Shown piece after piece: positions 55,125-64,000 of a stretch of 64,000 nucleotides of DNA. The number at the start of each line of letters is the position of its first letter. Position 1 is the stretch's first letter. The position numbers and the translations under genes were made by a program. The DNA is taken from contig NZ_GG657754.1 of NCBI RefSeq assembly GCF_000158915.1, positions 4,673,779-4,737,778 of the forward strand, written 5' to 3'. The DNA is from Streptomyces himastatinicus ATCC 53653 (GTDB taxonomy: Bacteria > Actinomycetota > Actinomycetes > Streptomycetales > Streptomycetaceae). A model generated the notes under the pieces. It was not told the origin of the DNA. It made no database searches and saw only the letters and a list, made by a program, of their open reading frames with translations.

Positions 55125-55880
55125 ATGACCACCCGTACCGCAGTCATCACCGGTGCCAGCAGTGGGATCGGGGCGGCCACCGCCCGCAGGCTCGCCGAGG
55201 CCGGATTTCGCGTCGTCCTGGCCGCGCGCCGCAAGGAGCGGATCGAGGCGCTGGCCGCGGAGCTGACGGAGGCGGGGCACGAGGCCGTGCCGTACGTCCT
55301 GGACGTCACCGACCGGGACGCCGTGGCCACCTTCGCCGATCACTTCGACCGCTGCGACGTCCTGGTCAACAACGCGGGCGGGGCCATCGGAGCCGAGACC
55401 GTCGGGGCCTCCGACCCGGCCGACTGGCGGGCGATGTACGAGGTCAACGTGATGGGCGTGCTCCATGTGACACAGGCCCTGCTGCCCGCCCTCGTCGCCT
55501 CCGGCGACGGCACGATCGTGGTGCTGTCCTCCACGGCGGGCCACATCCAGTACGAGGGCGGCGGCGGTTACGCGGCCGCCAAGCACGGCGCGCACGCGAT
55601 CGCGGGCACGCTGCGGCTGGAGCTGTGCGGCGAACCGGTGCGGGTGATCGAGATCGCGCCGGGCATGGTCATGACGGACGAGTTCGCGGTGAACCGGTTC
55701 CGCGGGGACGAGGACAAGGCCGCCGCCGTGTACGAGGGCGTGGCCGAGCCGCTGACCGCCGACGATGTCGCCGACACCGTCGCCTGGACGGTCACCCGGC
55801 CCTCCCACGTCAACGTCGACCTGATGGTGATCCGCCCCCGCGCCCAGGCCGCCCAGCACAAGGTCCACCGCGAGCGCTGA
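55125..55880 (+). CDS. Short-chain dehydrogenase/reductase
   Basis: 251-residue NAD(P)-dependent oxidoreductase. Cofactor loop GASSGIG 10-16, NNAGG 82-86, and the catalytic set S136, Y149, K153 are intact. Basic RRK after strand 2 (residues 35-37) favours NADP. Sequence type is that of SDRs near serine 3-dehydrogenase/YdfG; substrate not known. ATG at 55125 follows AGGAGG by 4 bases; the longer upstream frame lacks this. Convergent with rtcB. Confidence 0.92.
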   Translation: MTTRTAVITGASSGIGAATARRLAEAGFRVVLAARRKERIEALAAELTEAGHEAVPYVLDVTDRDAVATFADHFDRCDVLVNNAGGAIGAETVGASDPADWRAMYEVNVMGVLHVTQALLPALVASGDGTIVVLSSTAGHIQYEGGGGYAAAKHGAHAIAGTLRLELCGEPVRVIEIAPGMVMTDEFAVNRFRGDEDKAAAVYEGVAEPLTADDVADTVAWTVTRPSHVNVDLMVIRPRAQAAQHKVHRER

Positions 55881-55904
55881 GCGGCCGGGGGCACGGGAGG
55901 AGCG

Positions 55905-57098
55905 TCAGCCCTTGACGCAGACGATCTGCTTGAGCCGGGCCACCACCTCGACGAGGTCCCGCTGCTGGTCGATGACCTTCTCGATCGGCTTGTAGGCCCC
56001 CGGGATCTCGTCCACGACGCCGGAGTCCTTACGGCACTCCACACCCCGCGTCTGCTCCTCCAGGTCCTGCGTCGAGAAACGCTTCTTCGCCGCGTTCCGG
56101 CTCATCTTCCGGCCGGCGCCGTGCGAGGCCGAGTTGAAGGACGCCTCGTTCCCCAGGCCCCGGACGATGTACGAACCGGTGCCCATCGAACCGGGGATGA
56201 TCCCGTAGTCCCCGTGGCCCGCGCGGATGGCGCCCTTCCGGGTCACCAGCAGGTCCATGTCCTCGTACCGCTCCTCGGCCACGTAGTTGTGGTGGCAGGA
56301 GATGACCGGCTCGAAGACCGGCCGCGCCTTCACGAACTCCTTGCGCACGACTTCCTGGAAGAGCGACATCATGATCGCGCGGTTGTACTTCGCGTACTCC
56401 TGCGCCCAGAACAGATCGTGCCGGTAGGCGGCCATCTGCGGGGTGTCCGCGATGAAGACGGCCAGATCGCGGTCGATCAGACCCTGGTTGTGCGGCAGTC
56501 CGCGGGCCTGGCCGATGTGGTACTCGGCCAGCTCCTTGCCGATGTTCCGGGAACCGGAGTGCAGCATCAGCCAGACCGAACCCTCGTCATCGAGACAGAA
56601 TTCGATGAAGTGGTTGCCCGATCCGAGCGACCCCATCTGCTTCACGGCCCGCTCCTGACGGAACTTGACCGCCTCGGCCACTCCCCCGAACCGCCCCCAG
56701 AAGTCGTCCCACCCGGTGGTCCGGAACCCGTGCAGCCGCCCCGGGTCGACCGGGTTGTCGTGCATCCCCCGGCCCACCGGAATCGCCTGCTCGATCTTGG
56801 ACCGCAGCCGCGACAGATCGCCCGGCAGATCATCCGCGGTGAGCGACGACTTGACCGCCGACATCCCGCAGCCGATGTCCACGCCGACCGCCGCCGGGCA
56901 CACGGCCCCCTGCATCGCGATCACCGAACCGACGGTGGCGCCCTTTCCGTAGTGCACGTCCGGCATCACGGCCAGGCCCTTGATCCACGGCAGCGTCGCC
57001 ACGTTCCGCAGCTGCTGCATGGCCCCGCCCTCGACCGTCGCGGGGTCCGCCCACATCCGGATGGGGACCTTCGCCCCGGGCACCTCGACATACGACAT
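55905..57098 (-). CDS. rtcB: RNA-splicing ligase RtcB
   Basis: 397-residue GTP- and Mn-dependent ligase joining 2',3'-cyclic phosphate or 3'-phosphate RNA ends to 5'-OH ends. VGVDIGCGM gives the metal ligands D74 and C77. SLGSGNHFIEF and the guanylylated His (H326 in FNSASHGAGRKMSR) are present. No archease or rtcA homologue is seen next to it. GGGGGA lies about 13 bases before the ATG. Confidence 0.96.
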   Translation of the reverse strand: MSYVEVPGAKVPIRMWADPATVEGGAMQQLRNVATLPWIKGLAVMPDVHYGKGATVGSVIAMQGAVCPAAVGVDIGCGMSAVKSSLTADDLPGDLSRLRSKIEQAIPVGRGMHDNPVDPGRLHGFRTTGWDDFWGRFGGVAEAVKFRQERAVKQMGSLGSGNHFIEFCLDDEGSVWLMLHSGSRNIGKELAEYHIGQARGLPHNQGLIDRDLAVFIADTPQMAAYRHDLFWAQEYAKYNRAIMMSLFQEVVRKEFVKARPVFEPVISCHHNYVAEERYEDMDLLVTRKGAIRAGHGDYGIIPGSMGTGSYIVRGLGNEASFNSASHGAGRKMSRNAAKKRFSTQDLEEQTRGVECRKDSGVVDEIPGAYKPIEKVIDQQRDLVEVVARLKQIVCVKG

Positions 57099-57257
57099 GT
57101 TTTACTCATTCCCCCGCTAAAGACTGAAAACGCAAAAACCGGGCCCATAGCCCATTCACGACGACCGACCGGCAGACGCGGCGGCCCGTGCGGTACACAT
57201 TGTCTCCAGCCATCGCCTACGGGCGGCAAGCAGTTTTCGCTCGAAGGGACACGGATA

Positions 57258-58226
57258 GTGCAGCCAGCGCAGCGAACGGCCCGTGGACGGCGCGCCACCC
57301 CGGCCGCCTCCCTGCTCATCGCCGTGCTCGCCGCCGCGGGACTCAGCGGATGCACCGGCTCCGACTCGAAGCCGGGTGCGGACGACAGCTCCTCCGACGA
57401 CTCCGGCGCGGCGGTCTCGGCCGAGCCGGGCCGCTACAACACCCTCCCCGAGGCGTGCGGCGCCGTGAGCCCCAAGACCCTGCACCGGCTGCTGCCCGGC
57501 GGCACCGAGGACGACAAGGCATACGACGGCCAGGCGACCGTGACGTACGACATAGACCGGCGCGACGGCTGCCGCTGGAAGGTCGCGACACCGAGCGGCA
57601 CCCGCTATCTGACGCTGGACTTCGAGCGCGTCGTCTCGTACGACCCGTCCGTGAGCGACGACGACCGGGCGCAGGAGCTGTACGAGAAGAAGGCGGTCGC
57701 CGCGGACATTCCGGACGCCCCGCCCTCGTCCTCCCCCGGCGCCTCCGACGATGACGAGGACGAGGACCAGCCGGGCGGCGACGACGCTTCCGCCTCCTCG
57801 TCAGCCGAGCCAGGGTCGAGCGGGTCGAGCGAATCGGGCGGCAAGGGCGGCGCGAGCCCGGAGAGCAGCGAGAGCGGCGCCGGGAGTGAGAAGGGCAACA
57901 CCGGCGAGAACGGCGGCACGGGCACCCCGAGCGCGGGCGACGATGAGGGCACCGCAAGCGACGGGGAGACGCCGGAGAACCCGGACTCCACCGCCCCGCG
58001 CCGCCTCGACGACCTCGCGGACGACGCGTTCCTCAATGACCAGCTGATCACCAAGGACTCCGGAATCCACCGCGACATCACGGTCGTTTTCCGGTCGTCG
58101 AATGTGATTGCCACCATTGAGTACGACGAGTGGTCGACCAACAAAAAGGACATTCCCGAAAGCGAAGAACTCCAGGGGAACGCCGAAGACTTGGCCCAGG
58201 AGCTGACCGGGCGTCTCACCGAATAG
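57258..58226 (+). CDS. Lipoprotein with Ser/Gly/Glu-rich insert (DUF3558-like)
   Basis: 322 residues from the GTG at 57258 (AAGGGA about 9 bases upstream). Lipobox LSGC near residue 31. A first folded part (58-155, LPEACGAVSPKTLHRLLPGG, then DGCRWKV) carries the two Cys expected of the family. About 90 residues of Ser/Gly/Glu/Asp low-complexity sequence follow, then a closing part (VVFRSSNVIATIEYDEW). The layout matches the next gene, so they are probably paralogues. Surface-exposed; function unknown. Confidence 0.8.
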   Translation: MQPAQRTARGRRATPAASLLIAVLAAAGLSGCTGSDSKPGADDSSSDDSGAAVSAEPGRYNTLPEACGAVSPKTLHRLLPGGTEDDKAYDGQATVTYDIDRRDGCRWKVATPSGTRYLTLDFERVVSYDPSVSDDDRAQELYEKKAVAADIPDAPPSSSPGASDDDEDEDQPGGDDASASSSAEPGSSGSSESGGKGGASPESSESGAGSEKGNTGENGGTGTPSAGDDEGTASDGETPENPDSTAPRRLDDLADDAFLNDQLITKDSGIHRDITVVFRSSNVIATIEYDEWSTNKKDIPESEELQGNAEDLAQELTGRLTE

Positions 58227-58349
58227 CGGGCCGGGCCGCCCCCGGGCGGGAGACCTCGGGGATTGGGCCGCCCGCGATCGGCCGCGTACCGTGCCGGTAA
58301 TGACGCGGGCGGTACCACCGCCCATCGACAGAGATTGAGCGAAGGAACC

Positions 58350-59135
58350 ATGCACCGTTCAGCCCCGCGACTCGCCCGAATACTCGCCTGCGCGACCGTG
58401 CCGGTCATGCTCGTCGCCGGCTGCTCCTCCGGCTCCGACGACAAAAAGGACGCCGAGAGTTCATCGAGACCCTCCTCACCCAGTGCGTCGCCGTCCGTCG
58501 CGGCGGCAAAGTTCAGCAAGCTCCCCGATGTGTGCTCGGCCCTGTCGGGCAAGACCATCGAGGAGCTGGTGCCCAAGGCGAAGACCAAGAAGGGCAAGGC
58601 CCTTCCCTCGGGTGACACCAACACCTCCGCCACCTGCCTGTGGAACGGCCTCGACGGCTTCAAGTACCGCTCGCTGTCCCTCTCCATGAAGCTCTTCGAC
58701 TCCGACGCCGGGCTCGGCACGGGCGACAAGCGCGCCCAGGACTACGCCACCCAGCAGGCGAGCAAGGCATCCTCCGCGAAGGGGGTGAAGAACCCCAAGA
58801 CCGAGAAGACGGCCATCGGTGACGCGGCGACCACCGTCCGTAGCGAGGCGAAGAAGGACGGCGACGAGTACCGGAACCAGACGGTCGTCGCCCGCACCGC
58901 CAACGTCGTCGTGACCATCGAGTACACCGGTGCGGGGTACGAGACCGAGAAGGCGCCGGACGCCAAGAAGCTGATGGACGACGCCAAGGCCGCGGCCAAG
59001 GAGGTCGTCGAATCCGTCGAGAAGGGCGGCGACGGCGCTGGTGGCGGCAAGGGTTCCCCGAGTTCCGGCGGCTCCGAGTCCGCCGGCAAGTCCAAGGATT
59101 CGAAGGACTCGAAGGACTCCACAGGCGGCGCCTAG
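58350..59135 (+). CDS. DUF3558-like lipoprotein
   Basis: 261 residues from the ATG at 58350 (GAAGGAA 3-9 bases upstream). Lipobox VAGC with Cys25. A Ser/Pro linker, then a domain with LPDVCSALSGKTIEELVPKAK and ATCLWNGLDGFKYRSL, matching the preceding lipoprotein in pattern (Cys in LPDVC / LPEAC, and NVVVTIEYTG / NVIATIEYDE near the end). The tail is Ser/Lys/Asp-rich (DSKDSKDS). Function unknown. Confidence 0.82.
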   Translation: MHRSAPRLARILACATVPVMLVAGCSSGSDDKKDAESSSRPSSPSASPSVAAAKFSKLPDVCSALSGKTIEELVPKAKTKKGKALPSGDTNTSATCLWNGLDGFKYRSLSLSMKLFDSDAGLGTGDKRAQDYATQQASKASSAKGVKNPKTEKTAIGDAATTVRSEAKKDGDEYRNQTVVARTANVVVTIEYTGAGYETEKAPDAKKLMDDAKAAAKEVVESVEKGGDGAGGGKGSPSSGGSESAGKSKDSKDSKDSTGGA

Positions 59136-59237
59136 CCGTCGCCGCCGCACCCTTCCCGTCCGTGGCGATTGACGTGTATGCGACCCTGGGCGCGCTGCAT
59201 GCCAAGGCTTATCGCCAAGGACGGGGAGGGATCGCGG

Positions 59238-60710
59238 GTGGCCGCGATGCAACTGACAAGAACGCATCGAATACTCATCGGCGTGGTCGTCGCCGGGGCG
59301 GTGGTGATCGCCGCGATCGGCTTCGCGGGGTCCTACTCCGCGGTCCGCGACCTCGCCGAGAAGAAGGGCTTCGGGGCCTTCGCCAACGTCTTCCCCATCG
59401 GGATCGACGCCGGGATCTGCGTCCTGCTGGCCCTGGATCTGCTGCTGACCTGGATCCGCATCCCCTTCCCGCTGTTGCGCCAGACCGCGTGGATGCTCAC
59501 CGCGGCGACCATCGCCTTCAACGGCGCCGCCGCCTGGCCGGACCCGATCGGCGTCGGCATGCACGGCGTCATCCCGGTGCTCTTCGTGGTCTCCGTCGAG
59601 GCCGCCCGGCACGCGATCGGCCGGATCGCCGACATCACCGCCGACCGGCACATGGAGTCGGTCCGCATCGTCCGCTGGCTGCTGGCGCCGATCCCGACCT
59701 TCCGGCTGTGGCGCCGGATGAAGCTGTGGGAGCTGCGCAGCTACGACGAGGTCATCCAGCTGGAACAGGACCGGCTGGTCTACCAGACCCGGCTCCAGGC
59801 CCGCTACGGGCGGCAGTGGCGCCGTAAGGCCCCGGTGGAGGCGCTGATGCCGCTGCGGCTGGCGCGCTACGGGGTACCGCTGTCGGACACCGCCCCGGCG
59901 GGTCTCGAGGCGGCCGGGCTGGAGGCGAGCGCCTTCTCCCCCGCCGCGCTGCCGTCGGGCACCGCGGGGGGCGGGGCCGGGCGGACGGACGCGGCGTACC
60001 CGGGAGTGCAGCCGGGTGCCTACGGAGCGGCCAACGGGCAGCCCGGCGTCTATGGCGCGGCCAACGGGCAGCCGGGCGTCTACGGCGCGGCCAATGGACA
60101 GCCCGGCGTCTACGGGGCGGCCGACGGCACCGGCTTCGGCGCCGTCCCCGGGCAGCAGCAGCCGCCGCAACCACAGCAGCCGCAGGAACTGCCGCTCTCG
60201 CTGCCGCTGCCGGTGTACCAGCAGCCGACGGGTCAGGACCACGACGGCCGCGGCGCCGTCCCGTTCGACCCCGCCGCCGCCTCCCATCCGGCGCAGCACG
60301 AGCAGCCGGGTGAGCCCCAGCAACCGGTGCAGCCCGAGCAGCCGCAGGTCACCGTGCCGGTCGGACCCAACCGGGTCCGCCAGCTCGGCGGCCAGGGCGT
60401 GGGGAACGCCCAGGGCGCGTACGTCCCGGAGCAGCGCGGCCAGGAGCCTCAGCCGTACGTCGAGTACGAGCAGCCGGGGGCGCCCGCCGCGGCGGAGATG
60501 CCGGACGACGTCCCGCGCGACGAGGTGTTCTACGCGACCTACCGCCAGTACCTCGCCGACAACGGACGCTTCCCCTCCGCGTACCAGTTCGGGCAGCGGC
60601 TGCGGGAGGCGTACGGCGTCGCCGACCTCAGCAACGACGAGCTGACCGGCTATGTGAACGACTACAAGGACCGCTACCGCACGGAGATGCAGGCGGAGCA
60701 CATCCCGTAG
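59238..60710 (+). CDS. DUF2637-type (SpdB-like) membrane protein with repeat linker
   Basis: 490 residues from the GTG at 59238 (GGGAGGG about 8 bases upstream). Four membrane helices within residues 8-140 form the DUF2637 domain, best known from plasmid spread proteins and from chromosomal regulators. Residues 250-430 are a Pro/Gln/Gly-rich disordered region with an AANGQPGVYG repeat. The last 70 residues form a separate helical domain (FYATYRQYLADNGRFPSAYQFGQRLREAYGV) resembling the C-terminal DNA-binding-like domain of such proteins. No other plasmid gene is near. Confidence 0.85.
   Translation: MAAMQLTRTHRILIGVVVAGAVVIAAIGFAGSYSAVRDLAEKKGFGAFANVFPIGIDAGICVLLALDLLLTWIRIPFPLLRQTAWMLTAATIAFNGAAAWPDPIGVGMHGVIPVLFVVSVEAARHAIGRIADITADRHMESVRIVRWLLAPIPTFRLWRRMKLWELRSYDEVIQLEQDRLVYQTRLQARYGRQWRRKAPVEALMPLRLARYGVPLSDTAPAGLEAAGLEASAFSPAALPSGTAGGGAGRTDAAYPGVQPGAYGAANGQPGVYGAANGQPGVYGAANGQPGVYGAADGTGFGAVPGQQQPPQPQQPQELPLSLPLPVYQQPTGQDHDGRGAVPFDPAAASHPAQHEQPGEPQQPVQPEQPQVTVPVGPNRVRQLGGQGVGNAQGAYVPEQRGQEPQPYVEYEQPGAPAAAEMPDDVPRDEVFYATYRQYLADNGRFPSAYQFGQRLREAYGVADLSNDELTGYVNDYKDRYRTEMQAEHIP
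60027..60116 (+). repeat. 30-bp coding tandem repeat, three units
   Basis: Three near-identical 30-base units each encode AANGQPGVYG, with a part-copy on either side. Confidence 0.88.
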
Positions 60711-60740
60711 AGCGCGGGATCAGGGCCTTGAGAACGTCAT

Positions 60741-60771
60741 GAGCCGGGCGGGCCGCGGGCCCGCCCGGCTC
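60741..60771. terminator. 14-bp perfect hairpin between convergent genes
   Basis: GAGCCGGGCGGGCC and its complement around a GCG loop, between the DUF2637 gene and lysS. Confidence 0.75.
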
Positions 60772-60793
60772 ACGCCGTCACCGCCGCCCGGGC

Positions 60794-62527
60794 TCAGGCC
60801 GCGAGCAGCTTGCGCACCCGGTCCGCCCCCACCGCGAGCAGCAGGGTGGGCAGCCGCGGCCCGGTGTCCCGCCCGACCAGCAGCCGGTAGAGCAGCGCGA
60901 AGAACGCCCGCTGGGCGACCTTCAGCTCCGGCGTCGGCTTGGCGTCCGCCGACAGCCCCGCCTGGAGCTTCGGCACGCCGTAGACCAGCGTCGTCAGCCC
61001 GTCGAGCGACCAGTGCTCGTCCAGCCCGTCGAGCAGCAGCCGCAGCGACTCGCGCTCGGTCTCGCCGAGCGAGGCCAGCAGCTCGGTGTCCGGCTCGTCC
61101 CGGACCCGGGTGCGCTGCTCGGCCGGGACCTGGGTGGTGATCCAGCGCTCGGCCCGGTCGAGCCGCGGCCGGGTCTCGTCCAGGGACGTCACCGGGTTCG
61201 CCGGGTCCAGCTCGCCCAGGATGCGCAGCGTCTGCTCGTCGTGCCCGGTGGTGATGTCCACCACGGAGGCGAGCATCCGGTACGGCAGCGGGCGCGGGGT
61301 GCGGGGCAGCTCACCGCCGGCCGTGCGGGTCGCACGGCTGTACGCGGCGGCGTCCGCGGGCTGCGCCGAACCGTCGTTGATCTTGCGCTCCAGGGCGTCC
61401 CACTCGTCGTAGGTGCGCTGGATCTCCTGGTCGAAGGCGATCTTGAAGGACTGGTTCGGCCGACGGCGCGCGTACAGCCAGCGCAGCAGCGGCGCCTCCA
61501 TGATCTCCAGCGCGTCGGCCGGGGTGGGCACGCCGCCCTTGGAGGAGGACATCTTGGCCATGCCGCTGATGCCCACGAACGCGTACATCGGGCCGATCGG
61601 CTGGTCGCCGCCGAAGACCTCGCGCACGATCTGCCCGCCCACCACGAACGAGGAGCCGGGCGAGGAGTGGTCGACGCCGGACGGCTCGAAGACGACACCC
61701 TCGTACGCCCAGCGCATCGGCCAGTCGACCTTCCAGACCAGCTTGCCGCGGTTGTGCTCACTGAGCAGCACGGTCTCGCCGTGGCCGCAGGCGCAGGTGT
61801 AGGTCAGCTCGGTGGTCTTGTCGTCGTACGAGGTCACGGTCGTCAGATCGCGCTCGCAGACCGAGCAGTACGGCTTGTACGGGTAGTACCCGGCGCCGCC
61901 CGCGCTGCCGTCGTCCTCGGCGGCCGCGCCCGAGCCCTCGGCGGCCTCCAGCTCGGCCTCGTCGACCGGCTTCTGCTGCTTCTGCTGCTGCTTCTTCGCG
62001 TCCTTCGCGCCCGGCTTGTCCTTGGTGCGGTACCGGTCGAGGACGGCGTCGATCTGCTCGCGGTGGTGCATCGCGTGCAGGATCTGCTCGCGGTAGGCGC
62101 CCGAGGTGTACTTCTCGGTCTGGCTGATGCCGTGGAACTCGATGCCCATCGCGCTCAGCGCCTCGATCATCGGCGCCTTGAAGTGCTCGGCCCAGTTCGG
62201 GTACGAGGAGCCGGGCGGGGCCGGGACGGAGGTCAGCGGCTTGCCGATGTGCTCGGACCAGGACGGATCGATCCCGGCCGGGACCTTCCGGTACCGGTCG
62301 TAGTCGTCCCAGGACACGATGTGGACGCAGTCGTACCCACGGCGCCGGATCTCGTCGGCGACCAGGTGCGGCGTCATGACCTCGCGCAGATTGCCGAGGT
62401 GGATCGGGCCGGACGGGCTGAGGCCCGAGGCGCAGACGATCGGTTTGCCGGGCGCGCGTCGCTCCGCCTCGGCAATGACCTCGTCGGCGAATCGGGAGAC
62501 CCAGTCGGTCTCGGTGCTCTGAGCCAC
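60794..62527 (-). CDS. lysS: Lysyl-tRNA synthetase, class I
   Basis: 577 residues from the GTG at 62527 (GGAAG 8 bases upstream). HIGH-type motif SGPIHLGN at 39-46 and KMSKS-type KMSSSKG at 325-331 mark a class I synthetase; this is the archaeal-type LysRS I, not the usual bacterial class II enzyme. A Zn-ribbon-like Cys set (C221, C224, C245, C247) is present. Residues 171-213 are a Lys/Gln then Glu/Ala/Gly linker without homology to the core. A class II enzyme probably exists elsewhere. Confidence 0.94.
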   Translation of the reverse strand: MAQSTETDWVSRFADEVIAEAERRAPGKPIVCASGLSPSGPIHLGNLREVMTPHLVADEIRRRGYDCVHIVSWDDYDRYRKVPAGIDPSWSEHIGKPLTSVPAPPGSSYPNWAEHFKAPMIEALSAMGIEFHGISQTEKYTSGAYREQILHAMHHREQIDAVLDRYRTKDKPGAKDAKKQQQKQQKPVDEAELEAAEGSGAAAEDDGSAGGAGYYPYKPYCSVCERDLTTVTSYDDKTTELTYTCACGHGETVLLSEHNRGKLVWKVDWPMRWAYEGVVFEPSGVDHSSPGSSFVVGGQIVREVFGGDQPIGPMYAFVGISGMAKMSSSKGGVPTPADALEIMEAPLLRWLYARRRPNQSFKIAFDQEIQRTYDEWDALERKINDGSAQPADAAAYSRATRTAGGELPRTPRPLPYRMLASVVDITTGHDEQTLRILGELDPANPVTSLDETRPRLDRAERWITTQVPAEQRTRVRDEPDTELLASLGETERESLRLLLDGLDEHWSLDGLTTLVYGVPKLQAGLSADAKPTPELKVAQRAFFALLYRLLVGRDTGPRLPTLLLAVGADRVRKLLAA

Positions 62528-62595
62528 GGTCGGCACTTCCTTCCTTGCGGTCATGGCACCGACCATTGTCCCAGACGGAGGAGGGGCCTTCGGGG

Positions 62596-62647
62596 TTGCC
62601 CACAGGTTGTCGTCATCCACATCCGGAGTTATCCACAGCTGTCCACA
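62596..62647. promoter_or_regulatory. Cluster of four DnaA-box-like sequences
   Basis: TTGCCCACA (62596), TCATCCACA (62613), TTATCCACA (62629) and CTGTCCACA (62639), all on the plus strand, in 52 bp. The Streptomyces DnaA box is TTGTCCACA; three differ by one base and one by two, and TTATCCACA is the E. coli consensus. It lies in the divergent lysS-argS control region. Confidence 0.6.
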
Positions 62648-62732
62648 GCCCGGAGAAAGGGTTGGACGGCCCATGAAATACTGGGGTGGCCAGATTGGTA
62701 ACCCAGCCCTCTATAGGAACGGCACCTCACCC

Positions 62733-64000
62733 ATGGCCTCGGTCCCCTCCCTTGCCGCTTCGGTCCACCAGCGCGTCGCGGACGCCCTCACGGCTGCCCT
62801 GCCGGAGGCCGGTTCCGCGGACCCGCTGCTGCGACGAAGCGACAGGGCCGACTTCCAGGCCAACGGGATGCTGGCGCTGGCGAAGCAGCTGAAGGGGAAT
62901 CCGCGCGAGCTGGCGGGCAAGGTCGTGGAGCGCCTTCCGGTCGCCCCGTCCTCCGCCGACCCCGACTCGGTGATCGCCGACATCGAGGTCTCCGGCCCCG
63001 GCTTCCTCAACATCACCGTCGCGGATTCGGCCATCACCGCGACCCTCGCCGCGCGCGCCGCCGACGACCGGCTCGGCGTCCCGTTCGCGGCGGACGCGGG
63101 CACGACCGTGATCGACTACGCCCAGCCGAACGTGGCGAAGGAGATGCACGTCGGCCATCTGCGTTCGGCGGTGATCGGCGACGCGGTGGTCAAGATCCTG
63201 GAGTTCACCGGCGAGAAGGTGATCCGGCGCCATCACATCGGCGACTGGGGCACCCAGTTCGGCATGCTCATCCAGTACCTGATCGAGCACCCCCACGAGC
63301 TGGACCACAAGGACGCCGCCTCCGGCGAAGAGGCGATGTCCAATCTGAACCGGCTCTACAAGGCGGCGCGCGCGCTCTTCGACTCCGACACGGAGTTCAA
63401 GGACCGGTCCCGGCGCCGGGTGGTGGACCTCCAGGCCGGGGACGAGGAGACGATCGCCCTGTGGCGGAAGTTCGTGGACGAGTCGAAGATCTACTTCTAC
63501 TCGGTCTTCGAGAAGCTCGACATCGAGGTCCATGACCCCGACGTGGTCGGCGAGTCCGGTTACAACGACATGCTGGCCGAGACCTGCCGCCTGCTGGAGG
63601 AGTCCGGCGTCGCGGTCCGCTCCGAGGGCGCGCTGTGCGTCTTCTTCGACGACGTCAAGGGCCCGGACGGCAACCCGGTGCCGCTGATCGTCCAGAAGTC
63701 CGACGGCGGCTTCGGCTACGCGGCCACCGACCTGTCCGCGATCCGCGACCGGGTGCAGAACCTCCAGGCCGACACCCTGCTGTACGTGGTGGACGCCCGG
63801 CAGTCGCTGCACTTCAAGATGGTCTTCGAGACCGCCCGCCGCATCGGCTGGCTCAACGAGAAGGTGCACGCCGTCCAGCTCGCCTTCGGCACGGTCCTCG
63901 GCAAGGACGGCAAGCCGTTCAAGACCCGTGAGGGCGAGACGGTCCGGCTGGAGGACCTGCTGGACGAGGCGAGCGAGCGGGCCGCGGCCGTGGTCCGGGA
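62733..64000 (+). CDS. argS: Arginyl-tRNA synthetase (partial at right edge)
   Basis: The first 422 residues are visible; the frame runs off the window. The N-terminal domain (about 1-110) is the ArgRS additional domain. The HIGH motif is HVGH in [19 protein letters not shown] (about 134-152). The usual family continuation [17 protein letters not shown] follows, then [19 protein letters not shown] at 62733 with AGGAAC 13 bases upstream. Divergent from lysS. Confidence 0.95.
   Translation, partial: MASVPSLAASVHQRVADALTAALPEAGSADPLLRRSDRADFQANGMLALAKQLKGNPRELAGKVVERLPVAPSSADPDSVIADIEVSGPGFLNITVADSAITATLAARAADDRLGVPFAADAGTTVIDYAQPNVAKEMHVGHLRSAVIGDAVVKILEFTGEKVIRRHHIGDWGTQFGMLIQYLIEHPHELDHKDAASGEEAMSNLNRLYKAARALFDSDTEFKDRSRRRVVDLQAGDEETIALWRKFVDESKIYFYSVFEKLDIEVHDPDVVGESGYNDMLAETCRLLEESGVAVRSEGALCVFFDDVKGPDGNPVPLIVQKSDGGFGYAATDLSAIRDRVQNLQADTLLYVVDARQSLHFKMVFETARRIGWLNEKVHAVQLAFGTVLGKDGKPFKTREGETVRLEDLLDEASERAAAVVR

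Noticed and set aside
53371..55128. Open frame of 585 codons on the plus strand, rich in Val/Leu, looking like a membrane protein
   Set aside because: It is the antisense of the HxDGR-repeat array; the hydrophobic repeats follow directly from the repeat DNA. The minus frame has a signal peptide, ribosome site and PepSY domain.
59169..60710. Integrated plasmid or ICE suggested by the SpdB-like protein
   Set aside because: No integrase, tra/FtsK-like gene, attachment repeats or tRNA nearby; neighbours are housekeeping genes.

Overview
The window is about 64 kb of very GC-rich actinobacterial chromosome. A Streptomyces or close relative is the best fit: strong third-position G/C, frequent GTG starts, a complete nuoA-N operon, a futalosine-type menaquinone pathway, class I lysyl-tRNA synthetase, and one rare TTA codon in a regulator. 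Most of it looks like conserved core chromosome. No rRNA, tRNA, CRISPR array, prophage, transposase or biosynthetic gene cluster was recognised.

Layout. (1) 1-16157, minus strand: the 14-gene nuo operon for proton-pumping NADH:menaquinone oxidoreductase, genes mostly overlapping by 1-4 bases; nuoN runs off the left edge. A strong match to the Rex redox-repressor operator lies about 80 bp upstream of nuoA. (2) 16.9-21.2 kb: secreted NlpC/P60 hydrolase, CBS-domain protein, glyoxalase-fold protein, a geranylgeranyl-reductase/MenJ-like flavoprotein and a GNAT acetyltransferase. (3) 21.2-26.5 kb, minus: mqnA, a membrane Ser/Thr kinase, mqnC, a small amidohydrolase-like protein and menG, all co-directional. 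(4) 26.8-32.7 kb: cold-shock protein, AraC regulator (with TTA codon), secreted lipase, metzincin-like protease with a coupled partner, a frameshifted TetR regulator and a secreted esterase. (5) 32.7-35.2 kb, minus: a four-gene cassette of one classical AAA+ ATPase and three small proteins that share a C-terminal W-[DG]-D-[IL]-P-[ED] motif. This is the best candidate for an undescribed system. (6) 35.4-44.0 kb: dicarboxylate symporter, DUF4229-type protein, GNAT, UdgX, mqnE, an AsnC regulator, a 59-residue basic ORF, then ubiX, mqnP and the UbiD-type decarboxylase. (7) 44.1-50.0 kb: PLDc_N protein and the system II cytochrome c maturation set (thioredoxin lipoprotein, CcdA, ResB, CcsB), plus a Tat-type deacetylase lipoprotein. 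(8) 50.2-57.1 kb: histidine phosphatase, hemL, small membrane/unknown proteins, a very repetitive His/Asp-rich PepSY protein, an SDR and RtcB. (9) 57.3-64.0 kb: two related lipoproteins, a DUF2637 membrane protein, lysS and a partial argS, the last two divergent across a cluster of DnaA-box-like sequences.

How it fits together. Large parts of the window serve one respiratory chain. Complex I makes reduced menaquinone. mqnA, mqnE, mqnC, mqnP, the UbiD/UbiX pair and menG build the quinone, and the MenJ-like reductase may trim its side chain. hemL supplies haem precursors, and the ccs/res genes attach haem to c-type cytochromes. mqnB and mqnD are not in the window and must lie elsewhere if the pathway is complete.

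Limits: all calls come from reading translations and motifs by eye; no database search or structure prediction was run. Promoters and operators are pattern matches only.
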